From Dinoroseobacter shibae DFL 12 = DSM 16493 (GTDB lineage: Bacteria; Pseudomonadota; Alphaproteobacteria; Rhodobacterales; Rhodobacteraceae), in NCBI RefSeq assembly GCF_000018145.1, contig NC_009952.1:1612001-1676000 (forward strand): 64,000 nucleotides of DNA. The letters are read 5' to 3'. Below the pieces are notes generated by a model. That model did no database searches and was not told the origin of the DNA. It worked only from the letters and a program-made list of their open reading frames with translations. Both the position numbers and the translations under genes were made by a program. Below, piece after piece: positions 1 to 8,090 of this stretch (position 1 is the first letter of the stretch; the number at the start of each line of letters is the position of its first letter).

Positions 1-789
1 GACGGCGACATGGAAGCCGCGGTCGACTGGCTGCGCACCAAGGGCCTCGCAAAGGCCGCCAAGAAATCCGGGCGCACCGCCGCCGAGGGTCTGGTGGGCG
101 TGGCCGTGGCCGATGGCGCGGCCGTGGCGGTCGAGGTCAATTCCGAGACTGATTTCGTCGCGAAAAACGCCGAGTTCCAGGCGATGGTCGCGTCCTTCGC
201 CGAGGCCGCCCTGTCGGCAAGCGACCTCGATGCGCTCAAGGGCACCGAGGTGGGCGGCAAGACCGTCGAGACCATCCTGACCGACAAGATCGCCACCATC
301 GGCGAGAACATGACTCTGCGCCGGATGGAGAAGCTGTCGGGCGAGACGGTGGTGAGCTACGTTCACAACGCCGCCGCCGATGGCATGGGCAAGATCGGCG
401 TGCTGGTCGCGCTGACCGGGGCCGATAACGGCATCGGCAAGCAGATCGCCATGCATATCGCCGCCGCCAACCCCGCATCCCTGTCCGAGGCCGATCTGGA
501 TCCGGCGGTGGTCGAGAAAGAGCGCCAGGTTCAGATCGACATCGCCCGCGAAAGCGGCAAGCCCGAGCAGGTCATCGAGAAGATGATCGTGGGTCGGATG
601 AAGAAGTTCCTGTCGGAAGTCACGCTTCTGGGCCAGGCCTTCGTGGTGAATCCGGACCTGACCGTGGGCGACGCGGCCAAGGAAGCCGGCGTCGAGATCA
701 CCGGCTTCGTGCGCATGGAAGTGGGCGAGGGGATCGAGAAGGTCGAAGAGGATTTCGCCGCGGAAGTCGCGAAAACCATGAACGGCTGA
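1..789 (+). CDS. tsf: Elongation factor Ts (5' partial)
   Basis: Guanine-nucleotide exchange factor that recycles EF-Tu from its GDP form during translation in the cytoplasm. The reading frame is open from base 1, and the window begins inside the gene: 262 residues are visible and about 30 N-terminal residues, including the true start, lie upstream. The EF-Ts signature TDFVAKN is near visible residue 50, and the C-terminal dimerisation region is complete. A strong intrinsic terminator follows 20 bases after the stop, so this is the last gene of its operon; rpsB usually precedes tsf but is outside the window. An internal ATG at base 10 is not the start. Confidence 0.97.
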   Translation, partial: DGDMEAAVDWLRTKGLAKAAKKSGRTAAEGLVGVAVADGAAVAVEVNSETDFVAKNAEFQAMVASFAEAALSASDLDALKGTEVGGKTVETILTDKIATIGENMTLRRMEKLSGETVVSYVHNAAADGMGKIGVLVALTGADNGIGKQIAMHIAAANPASLSEADLDPAVVEKERQVQIDIARESGKPEQVIEKMIVGRMKKFLSEVTLLGQAFVVNPDLTVGDAAKEAGVEITGFVRMEVGEGIEKVEEDFAAEVAKTMNG

Positions 790-810
790 TCACCCCACCA
801 CGGCTTTTCA

Positions 811-836
811 AAGGGTCCCTTCGGGGGCCCTTTTTT
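811..836 (+). terminator. Intrinsic terminator of tsf
   Basis: A nine-base-pair stem (AAGGGTCCC paired with GGGGCCCTT, one G-T wobble) is closed by a TTCG tetraloop and followed by six T. It starts 21 bases after the tsf stop codon and is oriented for the plus strand. Confidence 0.9.
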
Positions 837-1090
837 ATTAGGGCTAGGGCGGTTGTCACGACGGCGCGGGACTGCAGTGCCGGGGCGCGAAGCTGGGGAG
901 ATGTGAATGCCGACCAGGGCAGTGGAAAAATACACCCCCCCGGCCGGCGTGTCTTCGGCGCGACATCGAAACAAGGACGCTGCACCTACGACGTGCTCCA
1001 TGGCCTAAAGCCACCACTCACGGAACGGCGGCACGGTGCCACTGCCTTTGCAGTTTGGAAAGTCCGGAAAACCTTACCCATCGGTAAAAT
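837..1090. other. Intergenic region between tsf and luxR-type gene
   Basis: About 250 bases between the tsf terminator and the stop codon of the convergent LuxR-type gene. I see no convincing gene or site in it. A weak TTACC/GGTAA hairpin close to base 1080 could assist termination on the minus strand, but it has only a short T run. Several short open frames here are on opposite strands and carry no recognisable protein. Confidence 0.5.
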
Positions 1091-1873
1091 TCATGTCTGG
1101 GATGAATTTTTCGCGAATATCTGTTTGGATATTGAAGCCCTTAGCACCGCCTGCGCCGTCGTCTGGGCATTCATCGCTTCGCGGGCGAGACGCAGGTGTT
1201 TCTCGACTGTTGCCTGTTTACGACCAATCAACAGGCAGATCTCGGGCACGGTTTTGCCATGCGCCACCCATTCCAGGACTTCGCGCTGCCGAGGCGTCAA
1301 TCGATTCGGACGGCGCGAGGGCAGGCTGCTGACCACAAGGTGAAAGACCCGGTTGGCCAGTTCGATCTCGGCCCCGCGCGACGCCCAGATCTTGTCAAGA
1401 TCGGCCTGGGAAAGCCCCTCGCGGCCCACCAGGCTGATCGCTGCGAACCCGCCCTGGCAGAGGTTGCGAAAGCTGATCGAATAGCCGTTCTCGATCCCGA
1501 AAGCCTGCCGCGTGCCGAGCGCCTTGCGGGTGCCCGGGGTCATCTCATCGGGATGCAGGCGGGCATAGACCTCGGACCAACTACAGGCGCCGTCGTTCTT
1601 TTCGGCCCAGCGGATCATCGGAATGTTGCGGTAATGGCCTTCCCTCAAATACCGCTCCACATATCCTTGGGGCAGGCTGCTGAGGATCAGGGCGTCGTGG
1701 CGATCGGCATAGGTGCTGGGCGTGCTGAACCGGGTGTGGCCGTAGAACAATCGGTCGAACCCGTACTCGGCCATCCGGGTGCAGTGCAGCGCCCAGGCTT
1801 CCTCGATCGACTGCGTGGCGGTGATCTCCGACAGGTTGGCCAGCCGCGCGTCAATGGGCGTGCCGATATTCAT
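1091..1873 (-). CDS. LuxR-family transcriptional regulator (AHL-binding type, solo)
   Basis: 260 residues with the two-domain layout of quorum-sensing LuxR proteins: an autoinducer-binding-like domain (about residues 20-175) and a C-terminal LuxR helix-turn-helix (about 190-245, starting RLTPRQREVLEWVAHGK). In the ligand domain Trp99 fits a conserved pocket position, but the usual Asp-Pro pair appears as Asn-Ile-Pro (83-85), so ligand type cannot be assumed. The start ATG overlaps the stop of aroQ as ATGA, which implies translational coupling to the upstream dehydroquinase gene. No luxI-type synthase is in the window, making it a solo here. Role in signalling is inferred; DNA binding is well supported. 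Confidence 0.85.
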   Translation of the reverse strand: MNIGTPIDARLANLSEITATQSIEEAWALHCTRMAEYGFDRLFYGHTRFSTPSTYADRHDALILSSLPQGYVERYLREGHYRNIPMIRWAEKNDGACSWSEVYARLHPDEMTPGTRKALGTRQAFGIENGYSISFRNLCQGGFAAISLVGREGLSQADLDKIWASRGAEIELANRVFHLVVSSLPSRRPNRLTPRQREVLEWVAHGKTVPEICLLIGRKQATVEKHLRLAREAMNAQTTAQAVLRASISKQIFAKNSSQT

Positions 1874-2322
1874 GGCCTGGCCGAATCCGCGGCGGTCAGA
1901 TGCGCCCAGATCCCGTCGAGGGCCATGACGTAGCCGGTCGCGCCGAAGCCGCAGATCAGCCCCAGCGCCACCGGCGACAGGAACGAGGTATGTCGGAAGG
2001 ATTCGCGTGCGTGGATGTTGGACAGGTGCACCTCGACCGTGGGCAGGCTGACGGAGGCCACCGCGTCCATCAGCGCCACGGAGGTGTGGGTATAGGCGCC
2101 CGCGTTGATGATCAGCCCGTCGCTTTCGCTGCGGGCGGCGTGGATCTGATCGATCAGCACGCCTTCGTGGTTGGTCTGGTTGAATTCGATCTCGAGCCCG
2201 AGCGCCTGCGCCTTGCGTTGGCACATATGCTCGATATCCGCCAGGGTGGTCGCGCCATAGACCTCGGGCTGGCGGGTGCCCAGAAGGTTGAGGTTCGGAC
2301 CGTTCAGAATGGTGATGTGCAT
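1870..2322 (-). CDS. aroQ: Type II 3-dehydroquinate dehydratase
   Basis: 150 residues, the normal size for the dodecameric type II enzyme that converts 3-dehydroquinate to 3-dehydroshikimate in the shikimate pathway. The N-terminus carries the family signature ILNGPNLNLLGTRQPEVYG, including the flexible-loop Arg and the catalytic Tyr; INAGAYTHTS and EVHLSNIHARE follow as the other active-site blocks. The start was placed at MHITILNGPN because homologues begin there; an upstream in-frame GTG-like extension is not needed. It is first in a two-gene unit with the LuxR-type gene (ATGA overlap). AroB and AroK of the same pathway lie at the other end of the window. Confidence 0.96.
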   Translation of the reverse strand: MHITILNGPNLNLLGTRQPEVYGATTLADIEHMCQRKAQALGLEIEFNQTNHEGVLIDQIHAARSESDGLIINAGAYTHTSVALMDAVASVSLPTVEVHLSNIHARESFRHTSFLSPVALGLICGFGATGYVMALDGIWAHLTAADSARP

Positions 2323-2496
2323 GGGGCGCTCCAGGGATCGGACCGACGGGGTCGGACCCCTTGATACCATTTGCTGCCCGAAAATCTAAGAATTTCTCAA
2401 TCCGAGCAACCCTCTACCGTGGGTTGTGCGCGCGCGGGCGCTTGCTCAGCCGCGCCTTGGGTGCAACTGTGCGCGGGCGTGTTGCGGGAGGACAGA
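2323..2496. promoter_or_regulatory. Divergent promoter region, aroQ / otnK
   Basis: 174 bases between two divergent operons, so both promoters must be here or just inside the coding ends. A CAACCC...GGGTTG inverted repeat with an eight-base spacer occupies 2407-2426, about 70 bases before otnK, and is a candidate operator. No clear -35/-10 pair stands out. Confidence 0.35.
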
Positions 2497-3753
2497 ATGG
2501 CGACGGTACTGGGCTGTATTGCGGATGATTTCACGGGCGCGACCGATCTGGCCGGGTTGCTCGCACGCAGCGGTGCCGCGGTGCGGCTGCGCATGGGCGT
2601 GCCCGACGGCCCGCCGCAGGACACCGCCGGGATCGAGGTGATCGCGCTGAAGATCCGCACGGCGCCGGTGGCCGAGGCGGTGGCGCAGGCCCGCGCGGCG
2701 CTGGCGTGGTTGCGGGCGGCGGGGGCGGAGCGGGTATTCTGGAAATACTGCTCCACCTTCGATTCGACGCCCCAAGGCAATATCGGACCCGTGGCCGAGG
2801 CGCTGATGGCGGATCTGGGGGTGCAGCAGACGATTTACTGCCCGGCCTTTCCAGAAAACGGGCGCGCGGTTTTCATGGGCAACCTGTTTGTCGGGCGCGA
2901 CCCGCTCGACGAGAGCCCGATGAAGGATCATCCGCTGACGCCGATGCGCGATGCCAACCTGATGCGGCTGCTCGCGCCGCAGGTCACGCGGCCCGTGGGG
3001 CTGGTGGACCGGCTTTGCGTGGCGCGGGGGGCAGGGGCCTTGCGCGCGGAGCTGGGTCGGCTGGACGCGGCGGGCGTGGCCCATGTGGTGGTGGATGCGG
3101 TGGCGGATGCGGATCTGGGCGTGATCGCCGAGGCGTGCCACGACATGCCGCTGATGACCGGGGGCAGCGCAGTGGCCGCGCCCTTGCCCGGGCTGCTGAG
3201 CGGTGGGGCGGCGGAGGCGCGGGCCGCCGCGCCGGACCTGGCCCCTGGGGCGGTGGTGCTGTCGGGGAGTTGTTCGGCCATGACCCGCGCGCAGGTGTCG
3301 GCGTATCTTCGGCGTGCGCCGGGCTACAAGCTCGACCCGCTGGTGCTGCGCACCGAGGGGGCAGGGGCCGCGCTTGCCTGGTTGGAGGCGCAGGCGCTCC
3401 AGGATGCGCCGTTGGTCTACGCCACCGCCGAGCCCGGCGAGGTCCGCGCAGCCCAGCAGGCCCTGGGCGTGGCCGAGGCGGGCGCGCTGGTCGAGGACGC
3501 GCTGGCCCGGATCGCCGTGGCCGCGCGGGACCGGGGCGCGCGGCGCTTCGTGGTGGCGGGCGGCGAGACCTCGGGGGCGGTGACCCAGGCGCTGGGGGTT
3601 GTGCAGCTCGATGTGCGCCGCGAGATCGCGCCGGGCGTGCCCTGGTGTTTCGCAGAGAGCGGCGGTGTGGACATCGCACTGACCCTGAAATCCGGCAATT
3701 TCGGCGCCGAGAGCTTCTTTGCCGATGCCTTGGCGCTGGTGGACACCCTATGA
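2497..3753 (+). CDS. otnK: Four-carbon acid sugar kinase (3-oxo-tetronate kinase, OtnK/DUF1537 family)
   Basis: 418 residues. The N-terminal block CIADDFTGATDLAG (from residue 7) and the Gly-rich C-terminal block VAGGETSGAVTQALG (about residue 350) define the OtnK family, in which the N-terminal domain binds the sugar acid and the C-terminal domain binds ATP. The family phosphorylates 3-oxo-tetronate at the 4-hydroxyl. The ATG at 2497 has a GGGAGGA ribosome-binding site and gives the family N-terminus; upstream open frame is dropped. The stop overlaps the next start as ATGA, so otnK, otnC and otnI form one tightly coupled operon for catabolism of D-erythronate/L-threonate-type substrates. Substrate stereochemistry is inferred. 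Confidence 0.9.
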   Translation: MATVLGCIADDFTGATDLAGLLARSGAAVRLRMGVPDGPPQDTAGIEVIALKIRTAPVAEAVAQARAALAWLRAAGAERVFWKYCSTFDSTPQGNIGPVAEALMADLGVQQTIYCPAFPENGRAVFMGNLFVGRDPLDESPMKDHPLTPMRDANLMRLLAPQVTRPVGLVDRLCVARGAGALRAELGRLDAAGVAHVVVDAVADADLGVIAEACHDMPLMTGGSAVAAPLPGLLSGGAAEARAAAPDLAPGAVVLSGSCSAMTRAQVSAYLRRAPGYKLDPLVLRTEGAGAALAWLEAQALQDAPLVYATAEPGEVRAAQQALGVAEAGALVEDALARIAVAARDRGARRFVVAGGETSGAVTQALGVVQLDVRREIAPGVPWCFAESGGVDIALTLKSGNFGAESFFADALALVDTL

Positions 3754-4400
3754 GTGCCGAGGTGCGGCTGCGCGAGCAGATCTGCCTGCTGGCCAGGTCG
3801 ATCTTCGACCGCGGGCTGACCGGGGGCAGCACCGGCAACATCTCGGCCCGGACGGAGGATGGCGGGCTGCTGGTCTCGCCCACGGGGACGAGTTTCGGGC
3901 GGCTCGATCCCGGACGGCTGAGCCGGTTCGATGCGGCGGGGCACCTGGTATCGGGCGACAAGCCGACCAAGGAAATGCCTTTGCATTCCGCGTTTTACGA
4001 GACGCGCAGCACGGCGGGCGCGGTGGTGCATTTGCATTCGTGCCATTCGGTCGCCTTGTCGATGATGCCCGATGTGGATCCGGAGGATTTCTTGCCGCCG
4101 CTGACGCCCTATGGGATCATGAAGCTGGGGCGCGTGAAGCTGCTCCCGGTGTTCCTGCCGGGCGATCCGGCCATGGGGGACGCGGTGCGGGGCCTGGCGG
4201 GCAGGCGAAGCGCGGTGATGCTGGCCAATCACGGCCCCGTGGTCGCGGGCAAGGATGTGGAGGCGGCGTGCAACGCGGTCGAGGAACTGGAAGAAACCGC
4301 GCGGCTCGCGATGCTGACGCGAGGGCTGCAACCGCGGATGCTGAGCCCAGAACAGGTGCGCGCGGTGGTGGAGAAGTTCGACGTGGAGTGGGACGCATGA
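3750..4400 (+). CDS. otnC: 3-oxo-tetronate 4-phosphate decarboxylase (class II aldolase fold)
   Basis: 216 residues of the class II aldolase/adducin family. Metal-binding and catalytic features are visible: Glu in KEMPLH (about residue 74), the HLHSCHS histidine pair (about 92-98) and the NHGPVV histidine (about 160); STGNIS near residue 33 binds phosphate in relatives. In the Otn pathway the enzyme decarboxylates 3-oxo-tetronate 4-phosphate to dihydroxyacetone phosphate. It is linked by ATGA overlaps to otnK before it and otnI after it, which is the main reason for choosing this role over a generic fuculose-phosphate-type aldolase. Confidence 0.88.
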   Translation: MSAEVRLREQICLLARSIFDRGLTGGSTGNISARTEDGGLLVSPTGTSFGRLDPGRLSRFDAAGHLVSGDKPTKEMPLHSAFYETRSTAGAVVHLHSCHSVALSMMPDVDPEDFLPPLTPYGIMKLGRVKLLPVFLPGDPAMGDAVRGLAGRRSAVMLANHGPVVAGKDVEAACNAVEELEETARLAMLTRGLQPRMLSPEQVRAVVEKFDVEWDA

Positions 4401-5161
4401 AGTTTTCGGCAAATCTAGGTTTTCTTTGGAATGACAGAAGCTTGCCGGACGCCATTCATGCGGCTGCCGCCGCCGGATTCGACGCGGTGGAGTGCCATTG
4501 GCCCTATGACACGCCCGCGGCCGAGGTCCGCGCAGCGCTGGAGGACACGGGGCTGCCGATGCTGGGTCTGAATACACGGCGCGGCGATGTGTCGGCGGGC
4601 GAAAACGGGCTTGCGGCGTTGCCCCGGCGCGAAATGGAGGCGCGCGCGGCGATCGACGAGGCGCTGGATTATGGCGCGGCGATCGGGGCGCGCGCGGTGC
4701 ATGTGATGGCTGGGTTCGCGTCGGGATCGGCGGCGCGGAAGTGCTTCGCAGGGAACTTGAAGTATGCCTGTGAGATAGCTGAGAATAAAGGGATTACAGT
4801 TCTGATCGAGCCACTGAACCACTACGATGCGCCGGGCTACTTCCTGAGCACAACGCGCCAGGCCGAAGCAATCGTCGCCGAGGTTGGCGCGCCGAACCTG
4901 CGGCTGATGTTCGACTGCTACCACGTGCAACTGATGGAGGGTGATCTGACCAACCGGTTGCGGCAGCTGCAGCCGATCATCGGCCATATCCAGTTCGCGG
5001 GTGTGCCGGCGCGCGGAGCTCCGGATGAGGGCGAGGTGAACTACGCCCATCTGTTCGAGGTGATTGCCGCGATGGGCTGGGACGTGCCGCTGGGCGCGGA
5101 GTACAAACCGGGGGGCGATACTGACGCGACCCTGGGCTGGATGCAGCAATACAAGGCCTGA
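4397..5161 (+). CDS. otnI: 2-oxo-tetronate isomerase (hydroxypyruvate isomerase-like TIM barrel)
   Basis: 254 residues, matching the hydroxypyruvate isomerase family within the xylose-isomerase-like TIM barrels. The N-terminus MKFSANLGFLWND and the IEPLNHYDAPGYFL block (catalytic Glu near residue 137) are typical, and DCYHVQLMEGDL is the second metal-site segment. In acid-sugar operons this protein interconverts 2-oxo- and 3-oxo-tetronate before phosphorylation by OtnK. ATGA overlap with otnC. The gene ends the operon; it is followed by a short AT-rich convergent region. Confidence 0.88.
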   Translation: MKFSANLGFLWNDRSLPDAIHAAAAAGFDAVECHWPYDTPAAEVRAALEDTGLPMLGLNTRRGDVSAGENGLAALPRREMEARAAIDEALDYGAAIGARAVHVMAGFASGSAARKCFAGNLKYACEIAENKGITVLIEPLNHYDAPGYFLSTTRQAEAIVAEVGAPNLRLMFDCYHVQLMEGDLTNRLRQLQPIIGHIQFAGVPARGAPDEGEVNYAHLFEVIAAMGWDVPLGAEYKPGGDTDATLGWMQQYKA

Positions 5162-5230
5162 TTCAGATCTTTTATTTACATAATACTGATTATGAGAAAT
5201 TCATATTTAGATTTTCAAGCAGCCCTGTTC
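5162..5230. other. AT-rich convergent intergenic region
   Basis: Sixty-nine bases between otnI and the convergent XRE regulator gene, strikingly AT-rich compared with the coding background. A CATAAT/ATTATG hairpin (5179-5194) sits in the middle. It may act as a weak two-way terminator; there is no long T run. Confidence 0.35.
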
Positions 5231-5857
5231 TCACGCCAGTGACGTGACCCAGAGGATGCTGGCGTCATCTTCGCTGATGGAGATGACGTTGTGGCCCATG
5301 GAGGCGTCGTAATAGGCGCTGTCGCCGCGGCGCATCTCGACCGGTTCGTAGAATTCGGTGATCAGGCGGATGGCGCCGGTCAGCACGTAGAGGAACTCTT
5401 CACCGTCGTGGCGGACCCAGCCGTCGAACTCTTCGAAGTTGCGGGCGCGGACCCGGGCGCGATAGGGTAACATCGTTTTTTTCGTGAGGGTTGCGGCGAG
5501 AAGCTCATGTTCATATGTGGCGGTTGGATGCGCCTCCCCCGCGTCGGAACGGGTGATTGCCATGCGCCCGTTGACCTGGGCCTTGCGCGGCGGCGTGAAG
5601 AGCTGCGGGATGGTGATCTCGAGCCCGTCGGCGAGTTTCTTGAGCGCCTCGTAGGTGGGCGACATCTGGCCGTTCTCGATTTTTGACAAGGTAGACCGGG
5701 CCAGCCCAGCCTGACCCGCGGCCTGTTCCAGGGTCCAGTTGCGCGCCTTGCGCAGGTCGCGCACGCGGCTGCCGAGATTGAGTGGCTCCACCGGGATGGT
5801 GTCGCCGCTCTCGCGGTGCAGACGGATCAGGCTGGGTTCTTTGTCGGGCTCTGTCAT
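5231..5857 (-). CDS. XRE-family transcriptional regulator with C-terminal cupin
   Basis: 208 residues. An XRE/Cro helix-turn-helix occupies about residues 27-85 (LRKARNWTLEQAAGQAGLARSTLSKIENG), and a small cupin barrel fills about 130-205 (GEEFLYVLTGAIRLI, GDSAYYDASMGHNV). This HTH-plus-cupin layout is common in regulators that sense a small ligand and control a neighbouring catabolic operon. It is divergent from the acyl-CoA-synthetase-like gene 66 bases away, with a CCTGA-N4-TCAGG repeat between them, and convergent with the otn operon. Which of the two it controls is inferred; the divergent neighbour is favoured. Confidence 0.88.
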   Translation of the reverse strand: MTEPDKEPSLIRLHRESGDTIPVEPLNLGSRVRDLRKARNWTLEQAAGQAGLARSTLSKIENGQMSPTYEALKKLADGLEITIPQLFTPPRKAQVNGRMAITRSDAGEAHPTATYEHELLAATLTKKTMLPYRARVRARNFEEFDGWVRHDGEEFLYVLTGAIRLITEFYEPVEMRRGDSAYYDASMGHNVISISEDDASILWVTSLA

Positions 5858-5869
5858 GGCGGGTATTGT

Positions 5870-5883
5870 CCTGAATTGTCAGG
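5870..5883. promoter_or_regulatory. Inverted repeat, candidate operator of the XRE-cupin regulator
   Basis: CCTGA-attg-TCAGG is a perfect five-base inverted repeat in the 66-base gap between the divergent XRE-cupin and acyl-CoA-synthetase-like genes, 13 bases upstream of the regulator start codon. Position fits autoregulation plus control of the neighbour; binding is unproven. Confidence 0.35.
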
Positions 5884-5923
5884 CGACTTGCAACCGCGCC
5901 GCGCGGGGCCTAGCACGGGGGTC

Positions 5924-7435
5924 ATGCCGTTGCCCGACGATTTCGACCCCGCCGCACCCTGCCCCGCGCCATTCAACCTGGCGGGGTATGTCTTGGCCGC
6001 CGGGGATGAGGACAAGATCGCGCTGGAGGTGCTGGGCGGTGGCGCGGTGCGCTGGACCTTCGGAGATCTGCGCCGGGCGGTGGCGGGCTATGCCGCAGCA
6101 CTGCGGACCGAAGGGTTGGCGCCTGGTGACAAGCTATTGATGCGGTTGGGAAATACGGTGGAGTTTCCGCTGCTGTTTCTGGCTGCGGTGGCGGCAGGCG
6201 TGGTGCCGGTGCCGACCTCGGCGGCGCTGACGGTCGAGGAGGTCGACTGGATCGCGGCGGACCTCGCCCCGGCGCTGACGGTGCAGGCGCCGGGCGTTGC
6301 GGGGCCGTCGCGGGGCCGCGTGGTGGCATTGGAGGCGCTGGTGCCGGACCGGGACGCGCCGCTGGCGCCGGTGCCGGGGGATCCGGACCGCATGGCTTAC
6401 GTGGTCTATACCTCGGGCAGTTCGGGGCGGCCGCGGGCGGTGGCCCATGCGCATCGCGCGATCTGGGCCCGGCGGATGATGTGGCGCGACTGGTACGGGA
6501 TGGGGCCGGAGGACCGGATCCTCCATGCCGGGGCGTTCAACTGGACCTATACGCTGGGCGTCGGGCTGCTGGATCCGTGGGCGATGGGGGCGACGGCGCT
6601 GATCCCCGAGGCCGGGACAGACAGTGCCGCCCTGCCCGAGGCGCTGGCCGCGAGTGGGGCCAGTATTTTTGCCGCGGTTCCAGGGGTATACCGACAGATT
6701 TTGAAGCAAGAAGCCCTGCCCCGGCTCCCCCGTCTGCGCCACGGGTTGACGGCGGGCGAAGCGCTGCCCGACAGCCTGCGCGCGGCGTGGCGGGACCGTG
6801 TCGGCACCGAGCTTTACGAGGCGTTGGGGATGTCGGAATGCTCCACCTTCATCTCGGCCCATCCGGGCCGACAGGCCCCCCCGGGCCATGCGGGGTTTGC
6901 CCAGGCCGGGCGGCGGATCGCGGCGCTGGACGCCGACGGGGTCGAGGTGGCGCGGGGCACATCCGGAGTTCTGGGCGTGCATCGCGGCGATCCGGGGCTG
7001 ATGCTGGGCTACCTGGAGGGCGGTCGGCCCCGCCTGCCCCTGACCGGCGATTGGTTCGTGACCGGCGACATGGTGGAGATCGCCTCGGATGGCGCGGTGC
7101 GCTACCTCGGCCGGGGCGACGACATGATGAACGCGGGCGGATTCCGGGTCTCGCCACTGGAGGTCGAAAAGGCGTTCCACGGGCGGCCGGAGATTGGCGA
7201 GGCGGCGGCGGTGGAGGTGAAGATCAAGGCGGATGTCACTGTGATCGCGTTATTTTACGTCGCCGCCGCCCCGGTGACGGAGGCCGCACTTGCCGCGGAG
7301 GCCGCGCAACATCTGGCCCGGTACAAGCAGCCACGGCTTTACATTCCGGTCGAAACCCTGCCCAAGGGGCGGACCGGAAAACTGGATCGCCGGGCGCTGC
7401 GCGCGGCGTATGAGGCACGCCATGATCAAGCTTGA
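5924..7435 (+). CDS. Class I adenylate-forming enzyme (acyl-CoA synthetase / CoA ligase)
   Basis: 503 residues of the ANL superfamily, which activates a carboxylic acid as an acyl-adenylate and usually transfers it to CoA. Motifs in order: the ATP-binding loop YTSGSSGRPRAVAHAH near residue 160, the adenylate-contacting GMSE segment near residue 304, the hinge GGFRVSPLEVEK near 405, and the catalytic Lys in PKGRTGKLDRR near 485. Overall shape resembles benzoate/long-chain acyl ligases, but the substrate cannot be read from sequence. The ATG at 5924 gives a normal N-terminus. Its 3' end overlaps the DsbA-family gene by 14 bases; the divergent XRE-cupin regulator probably controls both. Confidence 0.88.
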   Translation: MPLPDDFDPAAPCPAPFNLAGYVLAAGDEDKIALEVLGGGAVRWTFGDLRRAVAGYAAALRTEGLAPGDKLLMRLGNTVEFPLLFLAAVAAGVVPVPTSAALTVEEVDWIAADLAPALTVQAPGVAGPSRGRVVALEALVPDRDAPLAPVPGDPDRMAYVVYTSGSSGRPRAVAHAHRAIWARRMMWRDWYGMGPEDRILHAGAFNWTYTLGVGLLDPWAMGATALIPEAGTDSAALPEALAASGASIFAAVPGVYRQILKQEALPRLPRLRHGLTAGEALPDSLRAAWRDRVGTELYEALGMSECSTFISAHPGRQAPPGHAGFAQAGRRIAALDADGVEVARGTSGVLGVHRGDPGLMLGYLEGGRPRLPLTGDWFVTGDMVEIASDGAVRYLGRGDDMMNAGGFRVSPLEVEKAFHGRPEIGEAAAVEVKIKADVTVIALFYVAAAPVTEAALAAEAAQHLARYKQPRLYIPVETLPKGRTGKLDRRALRAAYEARHDQA

Positions 7436-8090
7436 TATACTCTCGGACCCGATCTGCCCCTGGTGCTATATTGGGAAAATGGCTCTGGATCAGGCGCTTG
7501 GCAACGCGCCCGACCACCCGTTCACCATCGAGTGGCATCCTTTCCAGCTCAACCCCGACATGCCGCCCGAGGGGATGGACCGGACCGCGTACCTGCAGGC
7601 GAAGTTCGGGGGGCCGGAGGGCGCGCGCGAGGTATACGGGCGCATCGAGGACACGGCGAAGGCCGCCGGATTGCCGGTGGATTTCGGGGCCATTCAGCGC
7701 ACGCCCAACACTTTGGACGCCCACCGGCTGATCCATTGGGCGGGGGTCGAGGGGCGGCAGATCGCCGTGGTCTCGAAACTGTTCGAGGGGTATTTCACCC
7801 AAGGCCGCGATATCGGCGACCGGGAGGTGCTGGTCGAGATCGCGCAGGCCGCGGAGATGGACGGCGAGATGGTGCGCCGCCTGCTGGCGAGCGACGCGGA
7901 TGCGGATGACATCCTGGCGCGGGACGCCCATGCGCGGGAGCGCGGTGTCACGGGCGTGCCGACATTTGTCGTGGCGAATCAGCATGTTCTGAGCGGTGCG
8001 CAGCCTCCGGAGCTGTGGGAGAAGGTGATCGCCGAGCTTCGGGAGCAAATCGCCGATCAGAACGGCAGAAACTCGTCATCCAGCTCGTAG
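7422..8090 (+). CDS. DsbA-family oxidoreductase (FrnE-like)
   Basis: 222 residues with a thioredoxin-like fold and an inserted helical domain. The redox motif CPWC is at residues 12-15 in MIKLDILSDPICPWCYIG, and GVTGVPTFVV (cis-Pro loop) lies near residue 178. No signal peptide is present, so it acts in the cytoplasm, like FrnE and 2-hydroxychromene-2-carboxylate isomerase relatives. An ATG 12 bases upstream is an alternative start. It overlaps the CoA-ligase gene by 14 bases and, at its 3' end, overlaps the convergent small secreted-protein gene by 34 bases. Substrate unknown. Confidence 0.88.
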   Translation: MIKLDILSDPICPWCYIGKMALDQALGNAPDHPFTIEWHPFQLNPDMPPEGMDRTAYLQAKFGGPEGAREVYGRIEDTAKAAGLPVDFGAIQRTPNTLDAHRLIHWAGVEGRQIAVVSKLFEGYFTQGRDIGDREVLVEIAQAAEMDGEMVRRLLASDADADDILARDAHARERGVTGVPTFVVANQHVLSGAQPPELWEKVIAELREQIADQNGRNSSSSS

